DNA from: Pseudoneurospora amorphoporcata
Taxonomy: Eukaryota; Ascomycota; Sordariomycetes; Sordariales; Sordariaceae
Assembly: GCA_033297205.1 (NCBI GenBank)
Contig: MU859170.1
Coordinates: 1 to 64,000, forward strand
Direction: 5' to 3'
Length of the DNA stretch: 64,000 nucleotides
The notes beneath the pieces are model-generated. The model saw only the letters and a program-made list of their open reading frames with translations, searched no databases and had not been told where the DNA came from. A program made the translations under genes and the position numbers. How positions within the stretch are numbered: the stretch's first letter is position 1; each line of letters starts with the position of its first letter. Of this stretch, positions 23,528 through 34,604 are shown piece after piece.

Positions 23528-25364
23528 ATGGAGTCGCGATTGCTTCAAGCGGTAGAATACCACGAAAAATATCCAGAGTATCTGGTCGCAGCGCTGTGCA
23601 GAGATTTTAACGTTCCCCGACAACGTCTCCGCAACCGCATCCAGGGCATCCCCCCCAAGCAAGGCACCCCCGCACGTAACACCAAGCTCACCCGCTATGA
23701 AGAGGAGGCTCTGTGCAACTATATCGACCGTCTAGATAGAATCAACCTCGCTGTGAGGCTAGATTACATCGCAGAAGTAGCAAATCTGATACTCCAAAGC
23801 CGTGCTTCCAGCGCGGAGCTCGCCGACGTCGATGGGCCGCCCCGCGTTAGTCAAAACTGGGCGTCACGGTTCATCAAACGTCACGACTATTCCAAGACGA
23901 AACAGAAAAAGATGGATGCTACCCGGAAAGACAACGAGGATACAGATAGGGTAACCCGGCTTCTCAATGTTGTTTACATAGCAAAGTACTAACGATTATC
24001 ATGACAGATAGCGGCCTACTTCGAGAAACTCCACGACATCCTTCAGAAAGAAGGCTTCCCACCCTCAGATATATGGAACATGGATGAAATGGGTTTCCGT
24101 ATCGGTATGGGAAAAGATCAAGTAGTTGTCACGAAGCGGAAACGCACACACTACTTCGCCATCCCTGAAAACCGTGAATCAGCAACGTGTATCGAAGCTG
24201 TCTCTGCAGCGGGCGAGCACTGCCCAGCCTTCATGATCCTTACCGGCCAGCTTCACATGGCTAACTGGTATCGGGTTGAAGAACTGGATCATCGTGCAGT
24301 TATCGCCACTGCTCCAACAGGGTATTCAAACGACCAGCTGTCTTTCGAGTGGTTGAAGCACTGGGATAAGCATTCAAAGAAGCTTCAACAGGGCAAGAAA
24401 CGGTTGCTCATACTCGATGGCCATGGATCACACCATACTCGGGAGTTTCTATAGTACTGTGATGATAACGGCATCGTGGTGTTTAGCTTACCTCCCTATC
24501 TTACACATCTACTGCAACCTCTAGATGTGGTGATCTTTCAACCGCTTAAGCACTACCACTTAAAGGCACTCGATATACTGGTCCGTGATGGTCTTACTGA
24601 AATTAGTAAGCTGGAGTTCTTATCGATAATTGAGAGTGTAAGAAAAGAAGCATTCAAGCCATCAACGATACAGTCAGCATTCAAAAAGACTGGGATTTAC
24701 CCCTTTAAACCCAACGTGAGTAACAGATAGATATCTGGCATGAATATCTGGCACAGATATCTAGCATTTCTAGCATTTCTAGAATAACAGCTAATAATCT
24801 ATGTAATAATAGGTTGTGCTTAAACCGTTACAAGACCGACTAGCACGCCGTACACCTACCCCTCCTCCTCCAGTATCAACAACCTCAACACCTTTCCAGA
24901 CACCCAGAAACCTTCGTCAAGTAAACAGTGCTGCTTCTAAACTGTATGAGGCTGTAGAAGAGAGAGATTTATCTCCATCCTTTAAAAAGATAGTGTTAAG
25001 TTTCGTAAAAGGTGGTGCGATTGCTACAACCGAGCTGGTGCAGGTTAAGCAGGATCTGGGTCGTACCCAGTATGCCGAGACTGTAAAACGACGTCGTAAA
25101 GCATATAAGAACCGCTCTATACAGGCTGGAGGAGTTCTGAAGGTATTTGACGGCCGTGCTATGGTACTTAAGCAAGCTGATGATGACCTTCGAGCTGCTC
25201 ACAAAAAAGCAGACAAAGCGAATCAACAAACTCAGAACAGGGCAAAAAGGTGCAGTGATAAGGCAGCAAAGCTAGCTAGAAAGTGGCGGCGCGAGGGGAA
25301 GCTCGAACTATATAAAGTATATGAATCGGGACGTAAAAAAGTACGGATTTTACGAGTTGGTTAA
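23528..25364 (+). pseudogene. Fot1/pogo-type transposase with one in-frame stop
   Basis: Three exons, 23528-23950, 24008-24715 and 24813-25364, would encode about 560 residues, a normal length for Fot1-like transposases. Introns have good signals (GTAACC...TACTAAC...ACAG; GTGAGT...AATAG). Residues 1-40 form a psq-type helix-turn-helix and about 55-125 a CENP-B-type helix-turn-helix. The DDE triad is D167 (IWNMDEMGF), D278 (LILDGHGSHH) and D314 (LLQPLDVVIF), with 35 residues between the last two. A TAG at 24452-24454 (codon 290) lies between the second and third catalytic Asp, in a region where relatives have a sense codon. It is the only break. The C-terminal exon is Lys/Arg-rich and coiled. 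The product is presumably inactive, though the ends could still be mobilised in trans. Confidence 0.88.
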
Positions 25365-25402
25365 TGATAATTGACGATAACCTCATTTCTGGCCAGATCT
25401 GG

Positions 25403-25494
25403 TTGTTTTGCTGGTTTGGTTGTACTGGTAGTGAGCACCCACTTTAGGGGGTGCGAGTCTGGCGAGTTCCAAAAAAGTGGGGGCGTGGCACGGG
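25403..25494 (-). repeat. right terminal inverted repeat, 92 bp
   Basis: Perfect reverse complement of 23356-23447, followed by TA. Its inner edge abuts a 10-bp palindrome, CCAGATCTGG, at 25393-25402 that has no counterpart beside the left repeat. Confidence 0.95.
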
Positions 25495-25496
25495 TA

Positions 25497-27009
25497 CCTC
25501 TACCTAAGTGCACAAGCATTGGAGATCATCTCATGGCTCTTTACCCCTTGCCCGCCCCGGTTCGAATCACAGCAAATCAACCATAGGGACGTTTTCTTCA
25601 GGTTGGACGAACCGCATTGTCGGGATCTTCACACCCAGCATCTGTCATTGGTACGAATCAGCTCTTACAAAGACTTTTCCTATCAACAGGTGTGGCCATG
25701 ACGGCACATGGAAGGTATTCGGTTTCAATTGTCTCCATTGCCAATATGGAAAGCTGCTTGCGCATCCGTTCTTCCGAATTCTATGACGAGCAAGTGATGA
25801 TATTGCGGATCGCAGTGGGTTGGGTATTCCGACCAGCCCGACGTGAGCCAGCTTGGTTGGTCCCACACCACACCTACACATTGTTCACGGAACAGGGACA
25901 CTCGCCAGCTTCTGGTTGTGGTGATGCTCGTGTTAGATTATAAGGTCTCGGGTAGGATGAGCTTCGTAAATTCTGTCACATTCCATGTCACGATACTCCC
26001 ATTTCTCGTTTGCAGGAACGGTGAGATAACCTCAGTGGGTCAATAGAGCGTCACTGGCAATGGATTATCTTCAAATTCACTACAGTCCCAACTCATTGGC
26101 TCCGGCAAAATACCTCTTCTACTTCACCATGTGCCCGGATCGATGTGTAGTGGCGGTCGTTGAGGGTCCTCAACATAGCAGATTGAAATCATGTTGAACC
26201 CTAACCCTTGATCATCCCTGAATAAAAATAAACATCGCCGTATATACAACATGATCTGTTCTAGCGCTCCAAAGGCTAAGAAGTGACAGTTTCCTTCATA
26301 CAAAACCATTGATCAGCCATGTACATCCCAGTCGAGGAAACAAGAAGGTTAAAGTAACATCGGTTTTGATTAGCTCAAAGACGTGACTGGTACAAAGGCA
26401 GCTGTTCATCTCATTCTCGACTAGAAACACAAGCTTCCACTTCCACAGTCAATTGACCCTTGGGTACGCTTTATCTGTCCAACAACTGTCGTCCCGAGAG
26501 CAGTCCGGCTCAAGTTGCCCTCGAAGGGGGCATGTAAGGTACTTCTGATACTGCCAGCAACCTGGATCACCGGGAGGACGGTGATGCCGGCTAGGCAGGA
26601 ACGGAAACGTTGAGAACCAAAGAGCGAAACACTCACAGTGGACCTCTATCAAAGTATCTTCCTCAGTTCTTAATGTTATATTCAAAAATCATTGAGCTTG
26701 GGAGGTTCTTGTGGATAATCCCATCTCATGAATCTGTAAATGCGCAGCCGGCCTGTGAACCTAGAGCGGGTAAAAGTGGGACTCGGCAACTTTAGCTTCG
26801 AGCATCCACTCAAACCATCGCAGCCAGAGTGGAGAATTTCTAGTCTTGGCGTCCCCCGCATATCGGAAGAGTGGGTCTCCTTGTCGATAAAAAAAAGTTC
26901 TGGCAGCGAACGCGGGCGAACCTCCATCGGTCGCGGCCGTCAGAGCTGGGAGATTCGTTCCTACCGCATTGCATCACCAACTCCGTCAATCCACAACATA
27001 ACCGACAAG
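25497..27009. other. intergenic region, transposon to NIP7
   Basis: About 1.5 kb in which I see no gene, RNA gene or element. A GGTTCGAATC string near 25560 resembles a tRNA B box, but the flanks do not form a T arm. Confidence 0.5.
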
Positions 27010-27968
27010 ATGCGCCCTCTTACAGAAACCGAACAGAAGACTGTCTTCGAGAAGGTCAGTTCCATGTACCGAAACCATCCCTTATCATGATATGATGAAC
27101 AACAGCTGACCGATCGCATTGCCACCATACAGCTGGCAAACTACTGCACCGATCTCAAGAGCCTTATCGCTCCTCTCGACGATGGCGACAGATACGTTTT
27201 CCGTCTGAACCACTCTCGTGTACGTTCCACCTCTGCCATCACCTCTCGACCTCGTTCGATACTACTACCCCTTACGCTCTGGCCGTGTGCCTCGAGGACA
27301 ACGACAACGATAGCGACGGCGACATCAACAACCACATCACCAATTAGAATAAAGGGCAAGGTAGACTGACAAAGACGATACTATACAGGTCTACTACGTC
27401 CGTCTCTCCGTTGCCAACCTCGCCACAAGTGTCAGCCGCGATGCTCTCCTCAGCTTGGGCACCTGTCTTGGCAAGATGACCAAGACCGGAAAGTTCAGAC
27501 TTCACATCACTGCCCGTACGTTCTATACCCCCTACCGAACCCCTCTGCCTCTCGTGGGTCAGTCTAAACATACCTGGAAGCTAACAACCATCACCAACCT
27601 TTACAGTCCCTATCCTCTCCGAGCACGCCCGTCACAAGATCTGGGTCAAGGACAACGGTGCCCAGCCCTTCCTCTACGGCTCCAACGGTATGCGCCACTC
27701 CCTCTCCAACTTTCTGTCCCACTGGCATCTTTAAAACTAACGCTCTACGAAAACAGTTGTCAAGGCCCACGTCGGCCGTTGGTCCGAGGACTGCCCCGAG
27801 CACTCCGGAGTCGTCGTCTACAGCATGGCCGATATCCCCCTCGGCTTCGGTGTCACAGCCCGCAGCACAACCGAGGCGCGCCGTCTGGATCCCACGGGTA
27901 TCGTTTGCTTCCGTCAGTCGGATTGCGGCGAGTACCTCCGTGATGAGGACACCCTCTTTGCTGGTTAA
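27010..27968 (+). CDS. nip7: NIP7, 60S ribosome biogenesis factor
   Basis: Five exons, 27010-27054, 27133-27219, 27389-27515, 27607-27687 and 27757-27968; all phases agree and give 183 residues, the usual Nip7 length. The protein starts MRPLTETEQKTVFEK, the Nip7 signature, followed by an alpha/beta N-domain (DGDRYVFRLNHSRVYYV). The C-terminal PUA RNA-binding domain includes GVVVYSMADIPLGFGVTA and ends GEYLRDEDTLFAG. Nip7 acts in the nucleolus on 27S pre-rRNA processing and 60S assembly, associating with Nop8 and exosome factors in yeast. The branch points and short introns are typical of this genome. Confidence 0.93.
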
Positions 27969-28405
27969 AATTGGTCGGTTTCAGTCCGAGTGATAGAAGG
28001 ATGGAGGGAAATGAGGTGGAGCGTTTGGAAAAGAGAAGGGGCATATAAAAGTTTTTTTTTCAAGGAAATACCATAAAGGCGTCCTGGCGTTTGCAACACA
28101 CATATACACTTTTGGTCAGAATCAGAGATACCTCCAGCAAGTCTTATCTGGGTAGATATAATTTGATCGTTTTTCTCGTCTAGCAAAGGAGGTGGTCAGA
28201 AAATGCCTACATATGTATGATTCGTTGCTTTCGGAGCGTATGATCGGCGTTTTCGTCCAAACATAAACCCACGTAACACCCACGTTGTTTCGGTCTAATA
28301 CATTTCAACATGTGAATTCCAATATCAAACCCCGTCTATGTTTTTCTCTAGTTTAACCACAGCCCCTGTACCATACCCTACCATACCATGCCCTACCTTA
28401 CCCCC
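27969..28405. other. convergent 3' region between NIP7 and glutamate kinase
   Basis: 3' flanks of two converging genes. Nothing else is seen. Confidence 0.6.
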
Positions 28406-30127
28406 TCAGGCCCGATGTCCCCCAACAGGACTAGGCGGCCTACTCACCGCATTATAAAAACTCACGCTCTCCCTCTGCGCCACATACTCGCTGTCCGCGT
28501 ACCCAAGCAACTGTCCAATCTCCACGCTCTGGTGTCCCTTGATCCGCGCAATCTCCGCGCTCGAGTAGTTGGTCAGGCACCGGCCCACCTCGACCGCCTC
28601 GCCCTCCCACATCTTGCCGTCGGCACCGGGTGTAGACCTGCGCTTATCAACAACGCACAGACGCACAGCTTCTTGCTGAGCGAAAAATCCTTCGACGTCG
28701 ACCACGCCGACGGGCAAAAGGCCGGCTTTGCCGAGAAGAGCCTTGTAAGCGCCCTGGTCGATGTATAAAGTGCCGTGGGGACGAAGGCCGTGCAGGATCC
28801 AGAAGTAGCGGTCGCGGACGGGCGAGGCGGAGGGGAGGAAGCGCGTGTGCAGGGGGATCTGGCTGCGGTCGACAGCGACGGCTGGGGCCTGCTCGGTGCT
28901 TGGGGTGGCGGCCGCGGCAGCAGGGGTGGAGGTGCCGGTGGCGGAAACGGAGCCGGAGCCGGAGCCGGCACTGTTGTTGAGAGAGGCGAGAGAGGCGGTG
29001 GAGGGGTGATTGACTTGGGTAGTCAGAGAGGCAGGGGAACGGCTGCCTTGGATGTGCTTGACGATCTTGTGGATGTTGCCCGGGTTGGAGGAGCGGGTGA
29101 TCACGGTGGTGACGCCGGCGGAGGTGGCGAGGCGGGCGGCTACGATCTTGGTGGACATGCCGCCTGTGCCGAGGGAGGAGCCGGCTTGGGAGACTGGGAA
29201 GTGGAAGCAGTGTTAGGATTTTGTTGCTAGGGGAACGAAAAGGGGCCACTTACCATCGGCCACAAGGGCACCGATATCTTCGACAACCTCGATCGGCTGA
29301 GCGTCAGGGTTGGTTCTGGGGTTCTTGTCATAGAGACAATCGACGTCGGTCATGAGGAAGAGGAGATCGGCGTGGACCATGGCGGCGGTGATGGCTGACA
29401 AAGTATCGTTGTCACCGAACTTGATTTCGGATACGGCCAGCGTATCGTTCTCGTTGACGATGGGGATCACGCCCATATCGAGCAGCTCATGTATAGTGTT
29501 CTGCGCATTAAGGTATCGTGACCGCTGTAGGGGAGGAAGTCAGTGGAAAGTCACGTTCATTACAAGGTGTGTGATTCTCATCACTCACATCAGAAATGTC
29601 GCTTCTGGTAAGCAGGATCTGGGCGATAGGCTGTCTGAGATGGTTGAACAAGCTGTCCCATAGACTCATTAGGCGACACTGTCCGATAGCTGCCAAGGCC
29701 TGTCATGTCATGGTGTAAGTCAACTAACTACCTTACCCTAGTTGTTGAGGAATTAGGAGGACTTACCTGCAACTTGGAGATATGTTTTGGTCTCCTCTCA
29801 ACGTCCATTCTCTGGAGACCTACGCCAATGGCGCCGGAAGATACAATGATCACCTTATGACCATCTTTTCGTAGTTTGACCGCCGTCTCGACTATTAGGG
29901 TGAGGTTGGAAAGAAGGGGTTCATGTGTCTTTTCGTCCACAATGGAACTGGTTCCTGGGGTAGTGCATGTTAGCACGATGAGCTGTGACAGAAAAGATCC
30001 ATGGACGGTTTCCTGTCGTGTCACATGAACTTAAAGCAGTTCTTCATAATGTTTTGCGGGAAAACAAAAAGAGGGTTTTCCGCTCACCGAGTTTGATCAC
30101 GACTCCAAGGGAACGAGGACCCCTCAT
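28406..30127 (-). CDS. PRO1: glutamate 5-kinase, proline biosynthesis
   Basis: Five exons, 30088-30127, 29767-29954, 29589-29699, 29254-29524 and 28406-29193; 465 residues. The enzyme phosphorylates glutamate to gamma-glutamyl phosphate, the first and usually proline-inhibited step of proline synthesis. The amino-acid kinase domain shows VVIKLGTSSIVDE, VIIVSSGAIGVGL, IPIVNENDTLAV, FGDNDTLSA and LLFLMTDVDCLYD, then SLGTGGMSTKIVAARLA. A C-terminal PUA domain begins near LRPHGTLYIDQGAYKALL. Between the two lies an unusual Ser/Thr/Ala/Gly-rich insert (about residues 255-312). The last residues follow AVSRPPSP and contain a potential GTGAGT donor, so an alternative spliced C-terminus is possible. 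It shares an 830-bp divergent promoter with ATP23. Confidence 0.93.
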
Positions 30128-30956
30128 GGCTGCAGCGAAAAGGAGATATTAATACAAGCCCTTATACAACCACAGAAAAGAGATCGAATCTCATACAACA
30201 CAGAAGATAATATCCTGGGGATGGGTGAGGGAGATAAGAAAAGGGAGTGTGGTTCTGCACTTACACACATGGTGATGATGGTGCTGCGTCTCGGTCTCCA
30301 TCTTATAAAAATCCAAACTGTGGTTTGCCTGTACGCGTGTAATTTCACTCAACCCAGGCTTGACCGGTCAACAACAACCGTTTCTCGATTCGGAATCGCC
30401 CCTTCAAGGTGCATTCGTCGGGTACGGGCGCATGTCTCGGGGGACTGCTTCTGGGGAACTGGAGTCACAAGTGGGTTTCCGGACGAAAGTGGACCGAGTA
30501 ATTGTTGATCTGATGCTGGCCGCGCCATTGGCCGACATCGGGACAGGGTCCCGGGCCAAAAGAACATGAGGAAGGTTACAGGGCATATTCAGCACCCTGC
30601 AGGGACAGACCACCCGGGGCTTACCGGGCTTGTTGTCTCCGACAGGGCGTGAGATGCGGCTCTTGCGCGCCTCCCGAGGGATGTCTCTCTACGTGTGACG
30701 ATACCTACATTGCAGCCCGCATTTCTCCACTGTAAGTTTTAGGGCACAGGCTGGGCTGGAATTCATTGTTGTTAGCAATCCGACCCCCCCATCAAGGTGC
30801 CCGTCTCGTCTCAAACACGACCCCGATTGCAGATCAACGATTGGGAACCCCACCTTTGACGATACCTTCAGGTTAGCCTCTTCTCGGTCCCCGACGACAA
30901 GTCTGTTCCCAAGCCCACGCGACGTCCGAACAGACGACGACCACATCCTCATCACC
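30128..30956. other. divergent promoter, glutamate kinase / ATP23
   Basis: About 830 bp between two start codons; nothing else is supported. Confidence 0.6.
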
Positions 30957-31916
30957 ATGTCACCAGCGCCCACCACCAACGCTGGCCCCGCGTCCTCGGG
31001 TATCCCCCCTTCCTCCCTGCCCACATCCACCATCACCGAGAACGACACAAAACCCTCCTCCTCTTCCAGCTCAAAAGCCAACGACCTCCTCCCGCGCTAC
31101 CTCTCCAACGACCCCTCCCGCACGGGCTACGACCCCTCGATCCAATGGTGGATGAACTACTTCAAGATCCTCACCGGACAAATCACGCCCGAGGGCATCG
31201 AGCACTACCGCGAAGACCGGTACAAAGCCAACGAGGCGCGCGACTGCGCGCGGTGCGAGGCCGACCGGGATTGGCTGTTCCAGAACTCGCCCGTGGTGCG
31301 GTTCCTGCGGGAGAAGGTGGCCAACCTGAACGGCGTGCTTGATGAGACCAATGTTGTTTGTCGTAGGTGCCCTAGCCGGATCGTGGTGATCCCGGGTAAC
31401 AAGGAGAAGGGAGAGGAGGATCGGATAGAAGTTGCGAGACAGGGTGGTGGTTTCAGTCCTGATCATGGTATCTTGTTGTGCGCGAATGAGATGCGGAATC
31501 GTGGACACTTGGAGGATACGTTGGCGCATGAGATGGTGCATGCTTGGGACCATCTGAGGTGGAAGGTGGATTGGTTTGGGGAGAAGAGTTTGAGGCATGC
31601 TGCTTGTACCGAAGTGAGTTTCCCCTTTACCCGTTCCGTCTGTTTCGTGTCGATCTGGAAGGGCAGTTGTTAACCTCTGTCTGAACAGATCCGAGCATCC
31701 ATGCTTAGCGGCGAGTGCAGATGGACACGCGAGTCCATTGTCAGAGGCAATTGGACGCTTACCCAGCAATTCCAGAACTGCGTACGTATGCGAGCCATCC
31801 AGTCGGTAATGGCGCGGCCGACGTGCAACAACGACGTACATGCGACAAAGGTGGTCAACGAGGTGTGGGACTCGTGCTTTGCGGATAAGAGGCCATTTGA
31901 GGAAATCTATAGGTGA
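30957..31916 (+). CDS. atp-23: mitochondrial inner membrane protease ATP23
   Basis: Two exons, 30957-31613 and 31689-31916; 294 residues. Atp23 is a zinc metalloprotease on the intermembrane-space side of the inner membrane that matures Atp6 and acts as a chaperone for F1Fo assembly. The catalytic HEMVH (H191, E192, H195) sits in LEDTLAHEMVHAWDH. Conserved cysteines include CARC, CRRC, RHAACTE and CNND, consistent with the disulfide-rich Mia40-dependent family. The N-terminal 45 residues are Ser/Thr/Pro-rich and not a classical presequence, as expected for Mia40 import. Proximity to other mitochondrial genes in the window is probably coincidental. Confidence 0.95.
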
Positions 31917-32336
31917 TCCGGAGGCTGTATCGCGGATGAAGGAGCATTTATACCATGTACTGCTGCTGCCAGTAGTCAACGAACAATCTCGACTTGTACA
32001 TCAATGATACTACTTCTACTTAACTTCCAGCTCCAAGCTCGTTGCGCTGATATCAACAATAGTTACACTTTGATGCGTAACTAAAGACAATGTCCAGTCC
32101 GTTACTCGCTATATGCCGGAACCTGAGGACGTATATGCACAAATAATGAACTCACGAGCCTCTTTCCCCTTGATAACCTGGGGAGTCCGATCCTAACCCT
32201 CTTCCTCTCGCTCAAACGCCCAAGAACGCCAGTGATACAAAATGAAGACAAACAAGATGAGAATGCAAGTAGGCTCCACGCTTCCGCAGTGCTTGAAGGA
32301 TAAAGACGATAGACAAAGCAAAGGCAAACCCGAGAA
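31917..32336. other. convergent 3' region, ATP23 / Aurora kinase
   Basis: Untranslated 3' flanks; no gene is seen. Confidence 0.6.
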
Positions 32337-33820
32337 TCATCCCTCAGTTGCCCATTTGCTCGCCATTTTCTCCCGGTTCGCGGCCCTTTCTCCCTTGACA
32401 CAGTGCTTCAAGATCCAAGGGTGATTCTCAACCTCCTCCAGAGGAAGACGTTTCTCAGGGTCAAGAACCAACAACTTGAAAGGAGTTAGTTGGTATCGAA
32501 AGAGCATCAACGCGGGAAACAATGAATTCTCACCTTCTTGATCAAATCCTTCGCCTCCTTGCTCACCCACTCCGGAATCGTCATGTCCGCCCTCGCAATT
32601 CTCTTCTGCGTCATAATCGGCGTGTCCTCGAATGGTGCCTCACCGACCAGAAACTCGTAGGTCAACACGCCCAAGCTCCACAAGTCCACCTTCTCATTGT
32701 ACCAGTTATCCTTGGACCCGCTCCGGATCATCTCTGGTGGCAGGTAATCCAGCGTTCCGCAGAGCGTCTGTCTCCGGTTGTTGGGCGCGTGCACGCTCCA
32801 GCCAAAATCCGAGATCTTGATCTCCCCATGGATGCCCACCAGGATGTTTTCCGGCTTGATATCGCGGTGGATGACGTGCTTGCGGTGCAGGTATTTGAGC
32901 GCCGAGGCCATTTGCGCAACGTACTGCGCTGCCTTCCACTCGGGGAAACGGTTTTCCTTGCGCAGGTGCTTGTACAGCTCGCCCTTGCCGGCGTACTCGA
33001 GGATCAAGAAGATGCGCTTGCTGTCATGGAAGTGTCCGTACAGCTTCAGGATGTTGGGGTGTCGTAGGTTCGACTGGATTTCGATCTCGCGACGCACTTG
33101 CTTCTCGACTCCGGTGCCGTGTTGCAGTTCCGACTTGTAGAGCACCTTGAGGGCGCAAATGAAACCAGAGCTGCGCTCGCGCGCGAGGTATACGCGACCG
33201 AATTTGCCTTTGCCAAGCGGTCGACCGATCTCGAACATGCCGAGATGGAATTGTTTGGGGGATATCGATTGATCGTAGCCGGCACTGGAGGAGGAATCGG
33301 ATGGGGACGTCATTGTCGAAGAACCGCTCGCGGATGCCATCGGCTGGGAAAGTTCATCGTGATCATCGTCGTCGACTCTGCGGATCCCGGCGTATGTCGT
33401 AGACTTGTGAGCGGCGGATGAAGCAACGGTCGAGGATTTTGTCGCAATGGGAACGGTTCTCTGTGGTTTTCGTGGTGAGGGAGGTTCGCTAGAGACGACA
33501 AGCGGATTCTTCCTTTGCGCGGCTTGCGAAGGAACGGAGACGGAAGTGCTTACTACGCTGTTTCCGCTTTGCGATTGAAGGGCTACTTTGAAGAGATTCG
33601 GCCTGCCGGAGGCGCTCGTATGTGGTAATTGGCTGGGACCTGCCTACAATTGCGCATTTCAGTTAGACAAGTCATTGAGAAAACGCTGATGTATGGATCA
33701 TGCCTTTGACTTGAGCTGCTCCCTTGCCTTTTGTTGAAGTCGAGCGCCATCGATTGGATCGTTGTTTTCGTCATGTATCGACATGCGCCCGAAGCGAGAC
33801 TCCATCGGTTGGCCCGCCAT
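32337..33820 (-). CDS. ipl1: Aurora protein kinase (Ipl1/Ark1 type)
   Basis: Three exons, 33704-33820, 32534-33643 and 32337-32474; 454 residues. The kinase core begins near MFEIGRPLGKGKFGRVYLA, with the ATP lysine in ICALK (about K205). The catalytic loop is VIHRDIKPEN (D300), then DFG (318-320). The activation loop RRQTLCGTLDYLPPE has the Aurora-type phosphorylatable threonine (about T332). A 170-residue Ser-rich N-terminal extension precedes the domain. As the catalytic subunit of the chromosomal passenger complex, Aurora corrects kinetochore attachments and drives cytokinesis. The first intron (33644-33703) has a GC donor (AAAG/GCATGA) with a normal branch point and TAG acceptor; frame continuity supports it. 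MAGQPMESRFG at 33820 is taken as the start. Confidence 0.92.
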
Positions 33821-34604
33821 CTTGGGCGCGACGATTCCTGGGATTACGAACGAGAAACCGTGGACAGGAAGACTAGATGGGATGTTGCATAGAGAATGAA
33901 AGGATAGCGGACGGGCGCAAAAGCGATAGACTTGATTCTTGGGGCGTCGTGTTGAAAGCCCAGGCCTGTTCCGTAGTATTTGTTGGTTGAAGTCGGTTGT
34001 CAAGGTTGGGTGCACACAAGGCCAACGAAGTTGATGCTGATTGGAGTTGAGACGCTTCCCAGAATCCCAGATGGCGTGCCAGGACTGGGAGTTTATTTAC
34101 CGGGGCCCACAATTCCGTTGCCTAGCAACAGTGCCTGCCCTGTCCAGTGTACTATGTAGCACTCAGCTGCGCCGTACTTTCCCCATGCGCCCCCTGAACA
34201 AACAACGGAGACCACTGTTATCTCAGATGTCATCGCAGCGACCAACCTGACATCCAAGTGGAAGCAATGCCCCAAGCCCTGCCGCCCCTGCAGATGCGCG
34301 CTAAACTCCGCCAGATCTCCAAAGCTCGACAGTCCGGGCCTTCCCCCAGGCTAGTTCCATCTTGAGAAAACACAAGAGGTACAACCGTCTCGCCCTTTTT
34401 CGCACCATAAACTGCTGGGAATTGTACCAAGCTCGACGTTCGACGTCAGAGAACGGCCGGCCTCCTAGATTGCCACAAAGACAGCACCAACTGGGCATCC
34501 AATACATTGAGGACGCCCTCGATCGCTCACGTACACAGCAATCATATCAAGTTCCGCTCGAAGCACCAACCGAATCCCTCACCCGACGACGACGTTGCCC
34601 CACC
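33821..34604. other. divergent promoter, Aurora kinase / TIP41
   Basis: About 780 bp. The frame leading into TIP41 is open upstream but has no ATG, so it is a leader. Confidence 0.6.

Larger units (their letters stand above)
23354..25496 (+). mobile_element. Fot1/pogo-type DNA transposon (Tc1-mariner superfamily)
   Basis: A 2139-bp element (23356-25494) flanked by a TA duplication at 23354-23355 and 25495-25496. It is bounded by perfectly matching 92-bp terminal inverted repeats beginning CCCGTGCCACGCCCCC. The interior encodes one transposase with a psq/CENP-B-type DNA-binding N-terminus and a DDE domain with DD35D spacing, the pattern of fungal Fot1/Pot2 elements. The element sits between hsp98 and NIP7 and interrupts neither. 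The identical ends indicate recent insertion or little decay. It lacks the heavy AT bias expected of a RIP-ravaged Neurospora repeat. Confidence 0.92.

Noticed and set aside
23162..25502. 11-bp direct repeat GGGTACCTCTA at 23162 and 25492 as an alternative target duplication
   Set aside because: The left copy lies about 190 bp outside the inverted repeat, and GGTACCTCTA-like strings recur elsewhere in the window (for example near 17757); the TA duplication fits the family.
25550..25575. Possible tRNA B box (GGTTCGAATC)
   Set aside because: Flanking bases do not pair as a T arm and no A box or acceptor stem is found; similar B-box-like strings at 2730, 23094 and 42860 fail the same test.
28775..29230. 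Gly-rich 151-codon frame antisense to glutamate 5-kinase
   Set aside because: Reverse complement of the low-complexity insert and PUA region of the real gene.
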